Source: Bin5 sp965200615 (GTDB taxonomy: Bacteria > Chloroflexota > Anaerolineae > Caldilineales > Caldilineaceae). From it: a DNA stretch of 64,000 nt. A program made the translations under genes and the position numbers. Every line of letters begins with the position of its first letter. The stretch's first letter is position 1. Under the pieces are notes generated by a model that had not been told where the DNA came from, ran no database searches, and worked only from the letters and a program-made list of their open reading frames with translations. The stretch spans positions 4,402,001 through 4,466,000 of the forward strand of contig OZ241377.1 of NCBI GenBank assembly GCA_965200615.1, written 5' to 3'. This document shows positions 1 to 8,252 of this stretch, piece after piece.

Positions 1-834
1 GGTCGCGTGTTGGACATGGCCGAGGTCGAGGCGTTACGTACGGGACTGGACAATGTCATCGCCATCGAAGAGGCCGGAGGCGATGAATCGGAAATAGAAT
101 TCAAGTATGGGCACCGTCGAGGCGCGCCGATGGGGGCCGCCGCGGAGGAGTATCAGCCGCGGCATATTGTTCAATATGTGAATATGTTCAAAAGGGAGCC
201 AATGTATGAGCGTCTGCTTCACCACCCCGTGATCTCGGGAGTTGCCTGCGCTCTTTTGAACACGCCGCGTGTGCGGCTGTGGCACGATCAGATCATCTCC
301 AAGCCGCCGGAGGAGAACGGTCACTTTCACTTTCATCAGGACTTCTATCTGTGGCCATTGAGAGAGCCGCGAATCGTTACTTGCTGGCTTGCTCTTGACG
401 ATGCGACCCCTGAGAACGGCTGCATGCACGTGGCGCCAGGGAGTCATAGGGACCCGCGGTTCGGCCTGGAGTCGTACGCGGCCGAACTGACCGCGCGGGC
501 TGAGGCCGAGGCGGAAGGGCGCGAAATCGAGGAGACCGACCGGCAGAAGATGGCCTACGAACCGGTCGACATTGGAAAGCCGGTCGAGTTGAAGGCCGGT
601 GAGTGTATGTTCCACCACTGTCTCAACTTTCATGCCACCCCGGCCAACGTGACCAACCGGCAGCGCCGCGCCCATGTCATGATCTTCATGGCCGAGGGCG
701 TCAGGACAAAGCTGGACCAATCGCCCAACCACGTACTTATACCTGGTTTCACTGTGGGCGACGGTGAGGAACTGGTGGGTGACGGTTTTCCGCTTTCGAA
801 TCCGGAGAGCAGCAATTGGAAGGTGACGTCGTAG
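1..834 (+). CDS. Phytanoyl-CoA dioxygenase family protein, 5' end cut off
   Basis: This looks like a non-haem Fe(II)/2-oxoglutarate oxygenase of the PhyH family, which hydroxylates small organic acids or secondary metabolites; the substrate cannot be read from sequence. The frame is open to the left edge, and a GTG at 7 is the first possible start inside the window, so the true start is probably outside. The metal-binding HxD motif is in 'HFHQDFYLW' (about residue 113). The distal histidine lies in 'FHHCLNFHATP', followed by an arginine-rich segment suited to 2-oxoglutarate binding. Paralogues of this family are common in Chloroflexota. The family call is firm and the substrate is unknown. 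Confidence 0.85.
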   Translation, partial: GRVLDMAEVEALRTGLDNVIAIEEAGGDESEIEFKYGHRRGAPMGAAAEEYQPRHIVQYVNMFKREPMYERLLHHPVISGVACALLNTPRVRLWHDQIISKPPEENGHFHFHQDFYLWPLREPRIVTCWLALDDATPENGCMHVAPGSHRDPRFGLESYAAELTARAEAEAEGREIEETDRQKMAYEPVDIGKPVELKAGECMFHHCLNFHATPANVTNRQRRAHVMIFMAEGVRTKLDQSPNHVLIPGFTVGDGEELVGDGFPLSNPESSNWKVTS

Positions 835-868
835 CAGGATCGTTCTTTGCGGACACCGGGCCGACTCT

Positions 869-1708
869 ATGACTCCGCCCACGACCTTCCCCTATCACCT
901 GCACAGCTGGGGCAGAGAAGAGGATCCGCCCGTCCTGCTCTTGCACGGATTCACAGGACACGGGGGAAGCTGGGCCGAGGCCGGGCAGACATTCGCGGCG
1001 GCAGGATTTCATGTTTTGGCGCCGGACCTCCCTGGTCATGGAAGCTCGCCGCATCCCAGTGAGCCGACGCGCTACGAGATGGACCGCGCCGCCGCCGATC
1101 TGAATTCACTGCTGGATGAATCGTCCTCAGAGGCTGTTCATCTCGCAGGCTATTCGATGGGTGGGCGGCTTGCGCTGTTCTTCGCCCTCAGCCACCCGGA
1201 ACGAGTTCGGACGTTGTGCCTGGTGAGCGCGTCAGCGGGTATCGCGCCGGCTACCAAGCTAGCAGAACGTCGCGACAGTGACGATGCGCTGGCCGACCGG
1301 ATAGAACGGGACGGGATTGCCGCCTTCGTAGACTATTGGGAATCTCTGCCGATGTGGGAGAGCCAGCGGTGGAATCTTTCCCAGAAGCAGCGCCGCCAGT
1401 TGCGAACGCAACGGCTGCGGAACCGACCGGACGGACTGGCGAAGAGCCTGCGGGGGATGGGTACGGGCGCGCAACCTGTTTTACTTGATGAACTGCCCTC
1501 CCTGGTTGTGCCCACGCTCCTAATCGTTGGCGCCGAGGACGAGAAGTTCGTCGCCGTCAACCGGCAGATGGCGCAGCGTATTCCCGACGTGCATGAGCTA
1601 ATCTTCCCTGGAGCCGGTCATGCAGTGCAACTGGAGAGGCCGAAGGAATTCGCGCGCGCGCTGCTCGAATTCTGGCAGAGGAATCGGGACTCACGCACGA
1701 CAGGGTAG
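869..1708 (+). CDS. Alpha/beta hydrolase, MenH-like
   Basis: A 279-residue alpha/beta hydrolase. The oxyanion region 'LLHGFTGHGGSW' lies near residue 24, the nucleophile elbow is 'GYSMGGRLAL' (serine near residue 95), the acid is in 'GAEDEKF', and the histidine is in 'GAGHAVQLERP', so the catalytic triad is complete. The 'GYSMGGRLA' elbow and overall length resemble MenH, the SHCHC synthase of menaquinone synthesis. No other men genes are nearby, so a general esterase or hydrolase role cannot be excluded. It begins 35 bases after the dioxygenase gene and may be cotranscribed with it. Confidence 0.8.
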   Translation: MTPPTTFPYHLHSWGREEDPPVLLLHGFTGHGGSWAEAGQTFAAAGFHVLAPDLPGHGSSPHPSEPTRYEMDRAAADLNSLLDESSSEAVHLAGYSMGGRLALFFALSHPERVRTLCLVSASAGIAPATKLAERRDSDDALADRIERDGIAAFVDYWESLPMWESQRWNLSQKQRRQLRTQRLRNRPDGLAKSLRGMGTGAQPVLLDELPSLVVPTLLIVGAEDEKFVAVNRQMAQRIPDVHELIFPGAGHAVQLERPKEFARALLEFWQRNRDSRTTG

Positions 1709-1756
1709 AAAGCACAGTCGGACCACAGGCACACACCTATTTCATTGGGCGTCAGA

Positions 1757-1786
1757 TTGAGGATTCGCGCTGGGCGAGGCTATAGT
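1757..1786 (+). promoter_or_regulatory. Possible sigma-70 promoter for the UPF0104 gene
   Basis: TTGAGG at 1757-1762 and TATAGT at 1781-1786 are separated by 18 bases. They lie about 64 bases upstream of the ATG at 1850, in the gap after the MenH-like gene. This was found by eye only. Confidence 0.4.
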
Positions 1787-1849
1787 TGCCGCACACAGTG
1801 AGCAGAAACGCAGACGTTCAGATGCCTGGCTCACACGGACAGATAAGAT

Positions 1850-2845
1850 ATGGACCGAAGACGGCTTGGCGTTCAGTTCGTGTGGTCGGTGTTGCTGGCT
1901 CTGCTTGTGTACATAGGACTGATCATATACGGAGACTGGCGTCAGCTGTCCGCGTTGCTGGCCGATTTTCCGTGGAGATGGCTGCCACCGACGCTGGGAT
2001 TGACGCTCGTGAACTTCGGCGTCCGATATCTGAAATGGCATTGGTATCTGCGGTTAATCAAGACGCCGATCAGTTTCGGCCAGAGCGCCCGCATTTACGG
2101 CATCAGCTTCCTGATGATGATGACGCCCGGCAAGGTTGGGGAGTTTGTGCGGGCGTTCATGGTCCGCAATGTCAGCGGCGCCCCCTTCTCTGTCGTGGCT
2201 CCGGTTGTGCTGGCGGAGCGGATGACCGATGGGCTGGCCATGATTCTGCTGGCCGGGCTTGGGCTGCTGGCCATCGACGAAGGCTCGATGCGACTGGCGG
2301 CGGTGGCGGCGCTGCTGGTCATAGCAGGAATCATCGTCGCAATACAGATTAGACCGCTGGCGTTGTGGTTCCTGGCGCTTGGTCACCGGCTGCCGCTGCT
2401 CAACCGTTTTGCGGACAAGCTGGCCGCGTTCTACGAGAGCAGCTACTTTCTTCTGCAACCAAGGTATCTGTTCACTTCGGTCCTAATCGGTCTGATCAGC
2501 TGGACAAGCCAGGGCGTTGGCTTTTATCTTGTCTTGCTGGGTTTCGGCGTGGACGCTGGTGTTGATACCATGTTGACTTCTGTCTCCGCCTTCAATATGA
2601 GCACAGTCGTGGGCGCGGTGGTGGCGACGCCCGGCGGCCTGGGCGGAGTGGAGAGCTCGCTTGCGGCACTCAGTATACAGCTACTGGATCTGTCCCGGCC
2701 GGCGGCCGCGGCTGCGGCGCTCGTTATCCGCTTTGCGACGCTGTGGTTCGGCGTAGCCATCGGCCTTATCTGTCTGGCCCTGTGGCCCCACTTGCTGACG
2801 ACGCAAAAGGGATCAATGGTCGAAGGGCAGGAGGTCCAGACATAG
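1850..2845 (+). CDS. UPF0104 / flippase-like integral membrane protein
   Basis: A 331-residue polytopic membrane protein with about eight hydrophobic segments. It has the hallmarks of the UPF0104 family (lysylphosphatidylglycerol synthase transmembrane region): 'MMMTPGKVGEFVRAF' near residue 86, 'ERMTDGLAM' near 125 and 'ATPGGLGGVE' near 263. Family members include the membrane half of MprF, and many stand-alone copies are thought to move lipids or lipid-linked glycans. There is no soluble synthase domain here, so aminoacyl-lipid synthesis is not indicated. A promoter-like pair precedes it, and the PHP gene follows after 51 bases. Confidence 0.85.
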   Translation: MDRRRLGVQFVWSVLLALLVYIGLIIYGDWRQLSALLADFPWRWLPPTLGLTLVNFGVRYLKWHWYLRLIKTPISFGQSARIYGISFLMMMTPGKVGEFVRAFMVRNVSGAPFSVVAPVVLAERMTDGLAMILLAGLGLLAIDEGSMRLAAVAALLVIAGIIVAIQIRPLALWFLALGHRLPLLNRFADKLAAFYESSYFLLQPRYLFTSVLIGLISWTSQGVGFYLVLLGFGVDAGVDTMLTSVSAFNMSTVVGAVVATPGGLGGVESSLAALSIQLLDLSRPAAAAAALVIRFATLWFGVAIGLICLALWPHLLTTQKGSMVEGQEVQT

Positions 2846-2896
2846 CATCCAGCCGGGCCCCAGCTTTCTAAAGCAAAGTCAGGACACAAAGAGACC

Positions 2897-3592
2897 ATGT
2901 GGAAAGTCGATCTCCATTCTCACACTATTTTCAGTAAGGATTGCCTCACACGGACCGAGGACACGATTGCCCGCGCGCGCAGCATCGGCCTGGACAAGCT
3001 GGCGATCACTGAACACGATAATCTGGCCGGCGCCTTGAGAGCAAAGGAGCTGGCCCCTGATCTGATCATCGCAGGTGAGGAGATTATGACGACCCACGGT
3101 GAACTGATCGCCTATTTTGTCAAGGAGGAGGTGCCGTGCGGGCTGTCGCCGCAGGAGACGATTCGCCGGCTGCGCGATCAGGGCGCCGCAGTTGCCATTC
3201 CGCATCCGCTGGACTCGTTGCGGAATTCGGCAATGGGGATGTCCAGTGTATTGGAGGTGATCGACCTGGTGGACGCCCTGGAGGTACGAAACGCCCGTTG
3301 CGTTCGGCCGCAGGACAACCTCGCGGCGATGTCGCTGGCACAGGAGCGCGGGCTTTTGACCACGGCGGGCAGCGATGCACATATTCCGTTCGAATTGGGG
3401 CGCTGCTACACAGCGATGCCGCAGTTCGAAGACGATGCGGAGTCGTTTATTGACGCGTTGCAGTATGCGAAGCCTATGGGGAAGGAATCTCCCTTCTGGC
3501 CCCATTTGATGAGTACCTGGGCAAAGTGGCGCAAGCGACTCCGGCCGGTACCGTACGGCGGTGTACTCCACTCATACGGAAAGAGTAGGTAG
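2897..3592 (+). CDS. PHP-domain metal-dependent phosphoesterase
   Basis: A 231-residue PHP-family protein. The first metal motif is 'DLHSHTIFSKD' at residues 5-15, followed by 'AITEHDN', 'GEEIMTTHGE', 'IPHPLDSLR' and 'AGSDAHIP', which together supply the usual histidine, aspartate and glutamate metal ligands. Short stand-alone PHP proteins are phosphatases or nucleases of varied substrate, including 3',5'-nucleoside bisphosphate phosphatases of the TrpH type. No polymerase or histidinol-phosphate context is present. It follows the UPF0104 gene in the same direction and ends near the convergent TPR-like gene. Confidence 0.82.
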   Translation: MWKVDLHSHTIFSKDCLTRTEDTIARARSIGLDKLAITEHDNLAGALRAKELAPDLIIAGEEIMTTHGELIAYFVKEEVPCGLSPQETIRRLRDQGAAVAIPHPLDSLRNSAMGMSSVLEVIDLVDALEVRNARCVRPQDNLAAMSLAQERGLLTTAGSDAHIPFELGRCYTAMPQFEDDAESFIDALQYAKPMGKESPFWPHLMSTWAKWRKRLRPVPYGGVLHSYGKSR

Positions 3593-3662
3593 CGACCACC
3601 AGGCGACGGCTTCCCCTGGTCGGGGAGACGGGAAGCCAAGTTCCCAGTGATACCCGCTCCCA

Positions 3663-5027
3663 CTATGCTGCGCTCGACTCCTTTTTTGCGTCTCTTGGCG
3701 CTCGGAGGAACTCCTGGACCTCTGAAAAAACCTCTGCCGGGAGCAGATCTCTGAAGAAATACCAATTGAAGACGGAAAGCCTGTCATCCTGAAGGGAGGC
3801 TCGTAAAAGTTCCACGGCGTGGCGAAGGTTGCGATGCAGGTGATCTCTATTGCCGTTGATGCCCCATCCTAACGCTGCCAGCCCCAAAACGAGCGGGTCC
3901 CGCCGCGTTTCCTGTTGCCCCAGGAGATTCAGGGCCGCGTGCAGCCCTTGACGAACCTCGTCGGATTGAATGCCGCTTCCCTGGGCTTCGCCGTCATCCG
4001 TCTTGTCAGTGTCCGGCGGCGCCGCGCCTTCGCTATCGGACTGGGGCGGCGCTTGAACGGCGCCCAGATAATAGTGGGCAAGGATCCAATCGCCGACTGA
4101 TGAGAGGGTAACTTTTTCCAGGGGGACCTGGGCCACACGCCGCCATTCAGCCGCCGCGCCCTGGCGGTCGCCGCTATAGTAGCCGGACAGGCCCCGCCAG
4201 AATCCCTGAGAGACGGGGGAGTTCTCGCGATTGAGCGCTCGCTGCGCCAGTCGGCCCTGACCATTCAGAACGAGCGGGCGGTAGAGCAGATGCCAACGGT
4301 CGCCATAGGCATCGGACACTCTGGCAGCCATGCCGAAAGCATCGGCAGCTTCCTGCCAGCGCTGCCTCTCCAACGCCACGCAGCTGCGCAAGAAGTGAAT
4401 GAGTCCGAACTGGACCGAAACCTGGTTCGTTTCGCTCTCGCTGTCGAGCCGCTCCTTGACCTGAATCTGCACATCTACATCTTCGACGAGGGACTCCGAA
4501 AGACCCTGAGAACGGAACAGGCGCTGCAGTAAAAGTTGCAATGACTGCCGGACTGCATCGGCCTCGCTGATCTGATTGTCGTCAATCAATATGGAGAAAA
4601 GCAGCCAGCGCAGGTCCACGTCAAACGGCAGGTTCTCCCCTTCGGCGCGTACGATCTCGGCCGCCTCTTCATGGCGGCCCTGCCACCAATAGGCGCGTGC
4701 CTGGTTCTCCCGCCATAAAGACTTGGCGTCCTCACTCAAGATCTCGAAGACCCCGTCGTCAATGGCCGCCATGTCGTCCAGACGGTTGCGCCGGGCGTAG
4801 TGGGACTGCAGGCCCAGTACACTCTTGTCCAGGATGAATTGAAGCCGCTGTTCTTGGGCGGCACGACGCGACTCCGGCAGGGCGGCCAAACGCTCAATCA
4901 GGAAACCGTATTTGTTCAGGGCCTCGTCGTTGCCCTGTCGTGAAAGGGCCACTGCCTCGGAGTGCAAGGCCTCCCAGGAGCCCTTCAGTGCGGCAGCGCT
5001 GCCCGACCTGCGCGTGTCAGTCGTCAT
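3663..5027 (-). CDS. TPR-like repeat protein downstream of the chelatase gene
   Basis: A 454-residue soluble protein rich in paired amphipathic helices of TPR character, for example 'ARAYWWQGRHEEAAEIV' and 'WQEAADAFGMAARVSDAYGD'. A low-complexity acidic stretch around residues 325-350 separates the main solenoid from a C-terminal helical part. No enzyme motif was seen. It starts 85 bases after the end of the von Willebrand A gene on the same strand and is probably in the same transcript, so it may scaffold or assist the AAA+/vWA machine. That role is inference; similarity to a named family was not recognised. Confidence 0.65.
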   Translation of the reverse strand: MTTDTRRSGSAAALKGSWEALHSEAVALSRQGNDEALNKYGFLIERLAALPESRRAAQEQRLQFILDKSVLGLQSHYARRNRLDDMAAIDDGVFEILSEDAKSLWRENQARAYWWQGRHEEAAEIVRAEGENLPFDVDLRWLLFSILIDDNQISEADAVRQSLQLLLQRLFRSQGLSESLVEDVDVQIQVKERLDSESETNQVSVQFGLIHFLRSCVALERQRWQEAADAFGMAARVSDAYGDRWHLLYRPLVLNGQGRLAQRALNRENSPVSQGFWRGLSGYYSGDRQGAAAEWRRVAQVPLEKVTLSSVGDWILAHYYLGAVQAPPQSDSEGAAPPDTDKTDDGEAQGSGIQSDEVRQGLHAALNLLGQQETRRDPLVLGLAALGWGINGNRDHLHRNLRHAVELLRASLQDDRLSVFNWYFFRDLLPAEVFSEVQEFLRAPRDAKKESSAA

Positions 5028-5112
5028 CTGAGATTCCCGCTATGCGAAATTGTTGATATGGGAAAACGGTCTGGCGTCGGGCATATTCCCTTGCCAAGGT
5101 CAGCCCATGCGC

Positions 5113-6084
5113 TTACCCGCCGATCTCCCGCTTGACTGTATTGAGGAGTGTGTCGGCCCTCAGGTCCGGCAGGTTGTAACAGACGCCGCCCATCTGCTCT
5201 GCGAGAGCCTGAGCCAGCCCGCGGTCGAAGGCCATGTGCTCCATGTTGATGACGATGGTCCGGACGGCTTCACTGTCGAAGAGGGAGGCCATCTTCATCG
5301 CCTCTTCCTGGGCAGGCATGCCGGTCATGCTTACATTGCCGGCGCCATCCGTCAGCAGCATTACCAGCGGACGAAGTTCCGGATCGCGGCGTTGGGCGTT
5401 TTCGACTACCTGCCAAGTTGCCAGGAGACCGCTGCTGAGCGGTGTCTTGCCACCCACGGGGAGGTCTTGCAGGGCCCGTTCTGCCAGTTCAACGCTATTG
5501 GTCGGCGGCAGCACCACGCGAGCCTTGTCACGTTGGAAGACAACCAGCCCGACCTGGTCCCGGCGCTGATAGGCTTCGACCAGCAGGCTGAAGATCGCGC
5601 CTTTCGTGGCCTCCATCCTTTCGCTGGCCGCCATCGACCAGCTTGCGTCCACGACGAAGAGGATGAGGTTCCCAGTGCGGCGCACGCGGATTTTGCGCTG
5701 CAGGTCGGACATGCGCAGCTGCAGCGCAAGGTCGCTCTCGCCCCTTTCGTGCCGTTCTTTCTGATGGGGGGCAGCGTTCCGCAAGGTAGCGTCGAAGGCG
5801 ACGTCGTCGAACTTATCATGGGCGGGACGCGCTTTAATGTAGCGTCCCCGCTTGCGGTCGGTCCGGCTATAGGAGCGCTTGCCGGACTTTTCACGCGTCA
5901 TTTTGTCGAGAGGCGTATCCAGTTTTCGCGCTTCGAAAACCTCGCCGACGTCGACCGGTTTGCGGGCACCCTTCTCGTCTCCGGGTGATGAACTCTGTTG
6001 GGGAGCTGCGTCCGGCTGCGCTACGCCGCCTTCGCCGCTCTCCGGCGAGGAGTCTAGCTCCTCTGAGTCATCACCCTCTTCACT
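5113..6084 (-). CDS. ChlD-like von Willebrand A part, read after a -1 frameshift
   Basis: This is the medium-subunit half of a ChlI/ChlD-type metal chelatase. The frame holds an acidic, proline/serine-rich linker (about 60 codons), then a basic stretch, then a vWA domain with the MIDAS motif 'DASWSMAAS', the threonine in 'GGKTPLSSG' and the aspartate in 'LLTDGAGN'. The frame is open from 6132, but between there and 5901 it has no ATG, GTG or TTG start. The ATG at 5901 has no ribosome site and lies inside the linker. It is therefore best read as the continuation of the upstream ATPase gene after slippage at A8 (6084-6091), giving a fusion of about 686 residues, the usual size of one-gene ChlD proteins. 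A sequencing indel is the alternative. Confidence 0.8.
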   Translation of the reverse strand, partial: SEEGDDSEELDSSPESGEGGVAQPDAAPQQSSSPGDEKGARKPVDVGEVFEARKLDTPLDKMTREKSGKRSYSRTDRKRGRYIKARPAHDKFDDVAFDATLRNAAPHQKERHERGESDLALQLRMSDLQRKIRVRRTGNLILFVVDASWSMAASERMEATKGAIFSLLVEAYQRRDQVGLVVFQRDKARVVLPPTNSVELAERALQDLPVGGKTPLSSGLLATWQVVENAQRRDPELRPLVMLLTDGAGNVSMTGMPAQEEAMKMASLFDSEAVRTIVINMEHMAFDRGLAQALAEQMGGVCYNLPDLRADTLLNTVKREIGG

Positions 6085-7172
6085 TTTTTTTCCGTTGTCG
6101 CCGCGTCGCCGTCCGCCTCTTCCATCGATTCTTCATTTTCCTCGGCTTCGGCGCGGGCCTGCCGCATGTTGGCCTCGAGTTGCTCGGGCTGCAGGGCGGT
6201 ATCCTGGAAAGGCTGCTTCTTCATGCGATGGGGAAGCGCCAGTTCCGCCGACAGCAGGATGTCCCTGTCGGTGATGGCGTCCCGGCCATCGAATGCGGCC
6301 TGGGCGCGAGCCGTGTTCAGTATGACAAGGTCTGCTCGGTGGCCATCGACGTTGAAGCTGCTTGTGAGGGCGGCGATCGTGTAGAGGTCTTTGTCAGTGT
6401 AGCCCACGCCATCATAGCGGCGACGGGCCTTAATGATGCGTTCGCCCAGGCTCATTGCTTCGTCGGCAAAGTCTTCGGCAAAGCGATCGGCGTCCTGTTC
6501 GAAGCGCGTCCGCCGGCGCAGTATCTCCACGCGGGCCCGAGGTTCATCGATGCCGACGACGTCTACGGCGTGGGCGAAGCGGTCCAACAGTTGGGGCCGC
6601 AGGTCGCCTTCTTCAGGATTCATCGAGCCGACGAGGACGAATCGGGCCGAATGCTGGAAACTTATCCCTTCACGCTCGACGACGTTTACGCCCATCGCCG
6701 CGCTGTCGAGGAGGAGATCCACGACGTGGTCATCGAGAAGGTTGACTTCGTCTACGTAAAGAATCCCGCGATTGGCGGAGGCCAGAATGCCCGGTTCGAA
6801 ATGACGTTCTCCCTGGCGAATCGCCTTTTCGATGTCGAGTGTTCCCACTACTCGGTCTTCTGTCGCGCTGACCGGCAGGTCGATGAAAGGCGTATTGCGC
6901 AAGGTCGTTTTCAACTCACCGTTACGAGATGCTGCTTCGCAGATATGGCAGAGGCCATGCCGACCGTCTTGTTGACAAGCGAAGGGGCATCCTTCCACCG
7001 CTTCGATTGGGGGCAGCAGAGCAGCCAGGCCGCGGGCGGCGGTAGATTTCGCCGTGCCGCGTTCGCCCCTGATCAGCACACCGCCGATCAGCGGGTGGAC
7101 TGCATTCAGGACCAGTGCTCTCTTCATGCGCTCCTGGCCGACAATTGCGGTGAATGGATAAATGACTTGCAT
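6054..7172 (-). CDS. ChlI-like AAA+ ATPase of a magnesium/cobalt chelatase
   Basis: Zero-frame product of 372 residues. It has a Walker A 'RGERGTAKST' near residue 39, the Walker B and sensor region 'GILYVDEVNLLDDH', and the family's cysteine cluster 'EGCPFACQQDG...CHIC' near residues 59-78, which is typical of ChlD proteins from cobalamin producers. The last 9 zero-frame codons after the A8 run end at a TAG at 6054. The product has the size and fold of a small chelatase subunit (BchI/ChlI). With frameshifting the same start yields the ATPase-vWA fusion, so both subunits could come from one gene. No large CobN/ChlH subunit lies in the window, and the metal is not decided. Confidence 0.85.
   Translation of the reverse strand: MQVIYPFTAIVGQERMKRALVLNAVHPLIGGVLIRGERGTAKSTAARGLAALLPPIEAVEGCPFACQQDGRHGLCHICEAASRNGELKTTLRNTPFIDLPVSATEDRVVGTLDIEKAIRQGERHFEPGILASANRGILYVDEVNLLDDHVVDLLLDSAAMGVNVVEREGISFQHSARFVLVGSMNPEEGDLRPQLLDRFAHAVDVVGIDEPRARVEILRRRTRFEQDADRFAEDFADEAMSLGERIIKARRRYDGVGYTDKDLYTIAALTSSFNVDGHRADLVILNTARAQAAFDGRDAITDRDILLSAELALPHRMKKQPFQDTALQPEQLEANMRQARAEAEENEESMEEADGDAATTEKKVKRVMTQRS
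6084..6091 (-). promoter_or_regulatory. A8 slippery run joining the ChlI and ChlD frames
   Basis: On the minus strand the zero-frame codons read GAA AAA AAA GTG. A slip of one base back gives AGT GAA GAG and enters the vWA frame. The heptamer A AAA AAA is a classical slippery sequence, and eight A could also provoke RNA polymerase slippage. The zero-frame stop is 9 codons downstream of the run. A hairpin with a perfect 6-bp stem (TCGCCG/CGGCGA, 5-base loop) occupies 6032-6048, about 35 bases downstream and beyond the stop, farther than usual for a stimulatory element. Confidence 0.65.
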
Positions 7173-7497
7173 CGTGTTCCGTTCCTTTCAAGGTTCAGGC
7201 AGAAGTCGGGATGTCATGGTTCGGCCGAACGGAGAGCATCGCGCTTGCAACCTGATGTGCCTGTGGCGGTGCGGAGTCGAGCATGAAAAATGTCGCCTTG
7301 AAAGCCGTGATTTCGCTACTGGGCCGGATTTGGCCGGACAGAAGATTGTCAGCTTTCAGTCAGGCCAATGGCAGGACGCCACATGCCGTATCCGATTTAT
7401 TATATAACGAGGACAAATGGCAAGACAAACCAAAGCCCCCCGAAACTTTACCTTCGCAAATGCGTAGTAGACAATAAGCATCCAAAGGCGCACAGGA
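7173..7497. other. Divergent intergenic region, chelatase / ECF sigma
   Basis: This gap of 325 bases separates the minus-strand chelatase gene from the plus-strand sigma-factor gene, so it should hold two promoters. An AT-rich island at 7395-7410 (TTATTATATAAC core) is the most promoter-like segment for the sigma-factor side. No convincing -35 partner was found. A ribosome site 'AAGGA' precedes the chelatase ATG. No RNA gene or repeat was seen. Confidence 0.4.
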
Positions 7498-8235
7498 ATG
7501 ATTAAACAGGAACAAGACTGGCTGGACCGGGCCAGGGCCGGAGAGCAGGAGGCATTTGGCTTTCTGGTAGAGACATATCAGAGACCGGTCTTTGCATTAG
7601 CTTATCGAATGCTCGGCGATCTGTCCGAAGCCGAAGATGCCGCCCAGGAGACCTTCCTGCGTGCGTATGCCCGACTGGACCAATATGATCCCGGACGCAA
7701 GTTCAGTACCTGGCTGTTTTCGATCGCCAACTACCACTGCATTGACAGGCTGCGAAAACGTCGCGTGCAGATTGTCGGTTTGGACGAGTCACCTGTCATA
7801 TTCACCCTGGAAAGCGATTCAGCCCGGCCGGAAGAAGAGACTTTCGCGGTTGAACAGGCTGAAGAGATGCAGGCCCTCGTCAATCAACTGGAACCGGAAT
7901 ACCGCACGCCTCTGGTCTTGCGGTATTGGAACGATTGCAGCTATCAGGAAATCGCCGACGTAATGGACATTTCGGTACCTGCTGTCAAGAGCCGGCTCTT
8001 TCGCGCACGCAAGAAGCTGGCTGAACTGTACGAGGCGGCGCAGCAGACGCATCGAGTGGAGGGCGCCAGGGCTTCAGTTGGCCTGTCCGGGCAGATTCAA
8101 GCTGGACAGGATGCCGAAACGAACCAACCTGCCTCCCGCTTCGAATCGGCAGGACGGACTGAGAAGCCGGAGGAGGGCTGGCCGGCGCAGACTGTACTAT
8201 TGCACAGGGCCCTCATCAGTGGCGCAGGCCTTTAG
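7498..8235 (+). CDS. ECF-type RNA polymerase sigma factor
   Basis: A 245-residue sigma-70 family factor. Region 2 spans about residues 20-90: 'AYRMLGDLSEAEDAAQETFLRAY' and 'FSTWLFSIANYHCIDRLRKRR'. Region 4 is a helix-turn-helix near 130-180: 'LRYWNDCSYQEIADVMDIS' and 'VKSRLFRARKKL'. Regions 1 and 3 are absent, as in group 4 (ECF) factors. A poorly conserved tail of about 60 residues follows. A zf-HC2 anti-sigma gene starts 17 bases downstream behind a strong ribosome site, the normal partnership. Such pairs usually respond to envelope or oxidative stress, and the membrane protein that follows fits an envelope regulon. Confidence 0.92.
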   Translation: MIKQEQDWLDRARAGEQEAFGFLVETYQRPVFALAYRMLGDLSEAEDAAQETFLRAYARLDQYDPGRKFSTWLFSIANYHCIDRLRKRRVQIVGLDESPVIFTLESDSARPEEETFAVEQAEEMQALVNQLEPEYRTPLVLRYWNDCSYQEIADVMDISVPAVKSRLFRARKKLAELYEAAQQTHRVEGARASVGLSGQIQAGQDAETNQPASRFESAGRTEKPEEGWPAQTVLLHRALISGAGL

Positions 8236-8252
8236 GAGTTCAGGAGGCTGAG

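Noticed and set aside
34..882. 282-codon minus-strand frame opposite the dioxygenase gene
   Set aside because: Arginine- and histidine-rich shadow; the plus frame has the complete iron-binding motif.
5050..5988. 312-codon plus-strand frame opposite the vWA domain
   Set aside because: Shadow of the ChlD-like frame; no recognisable motif.
5985..7286. 433-codon plus-strand frame opposite the chelatase ATPase gene
   Set aside because: It is a shadow: the minus strand carries clear Walker motifs and a cysteine cluster, while this frame has no family features and no ribosome site.
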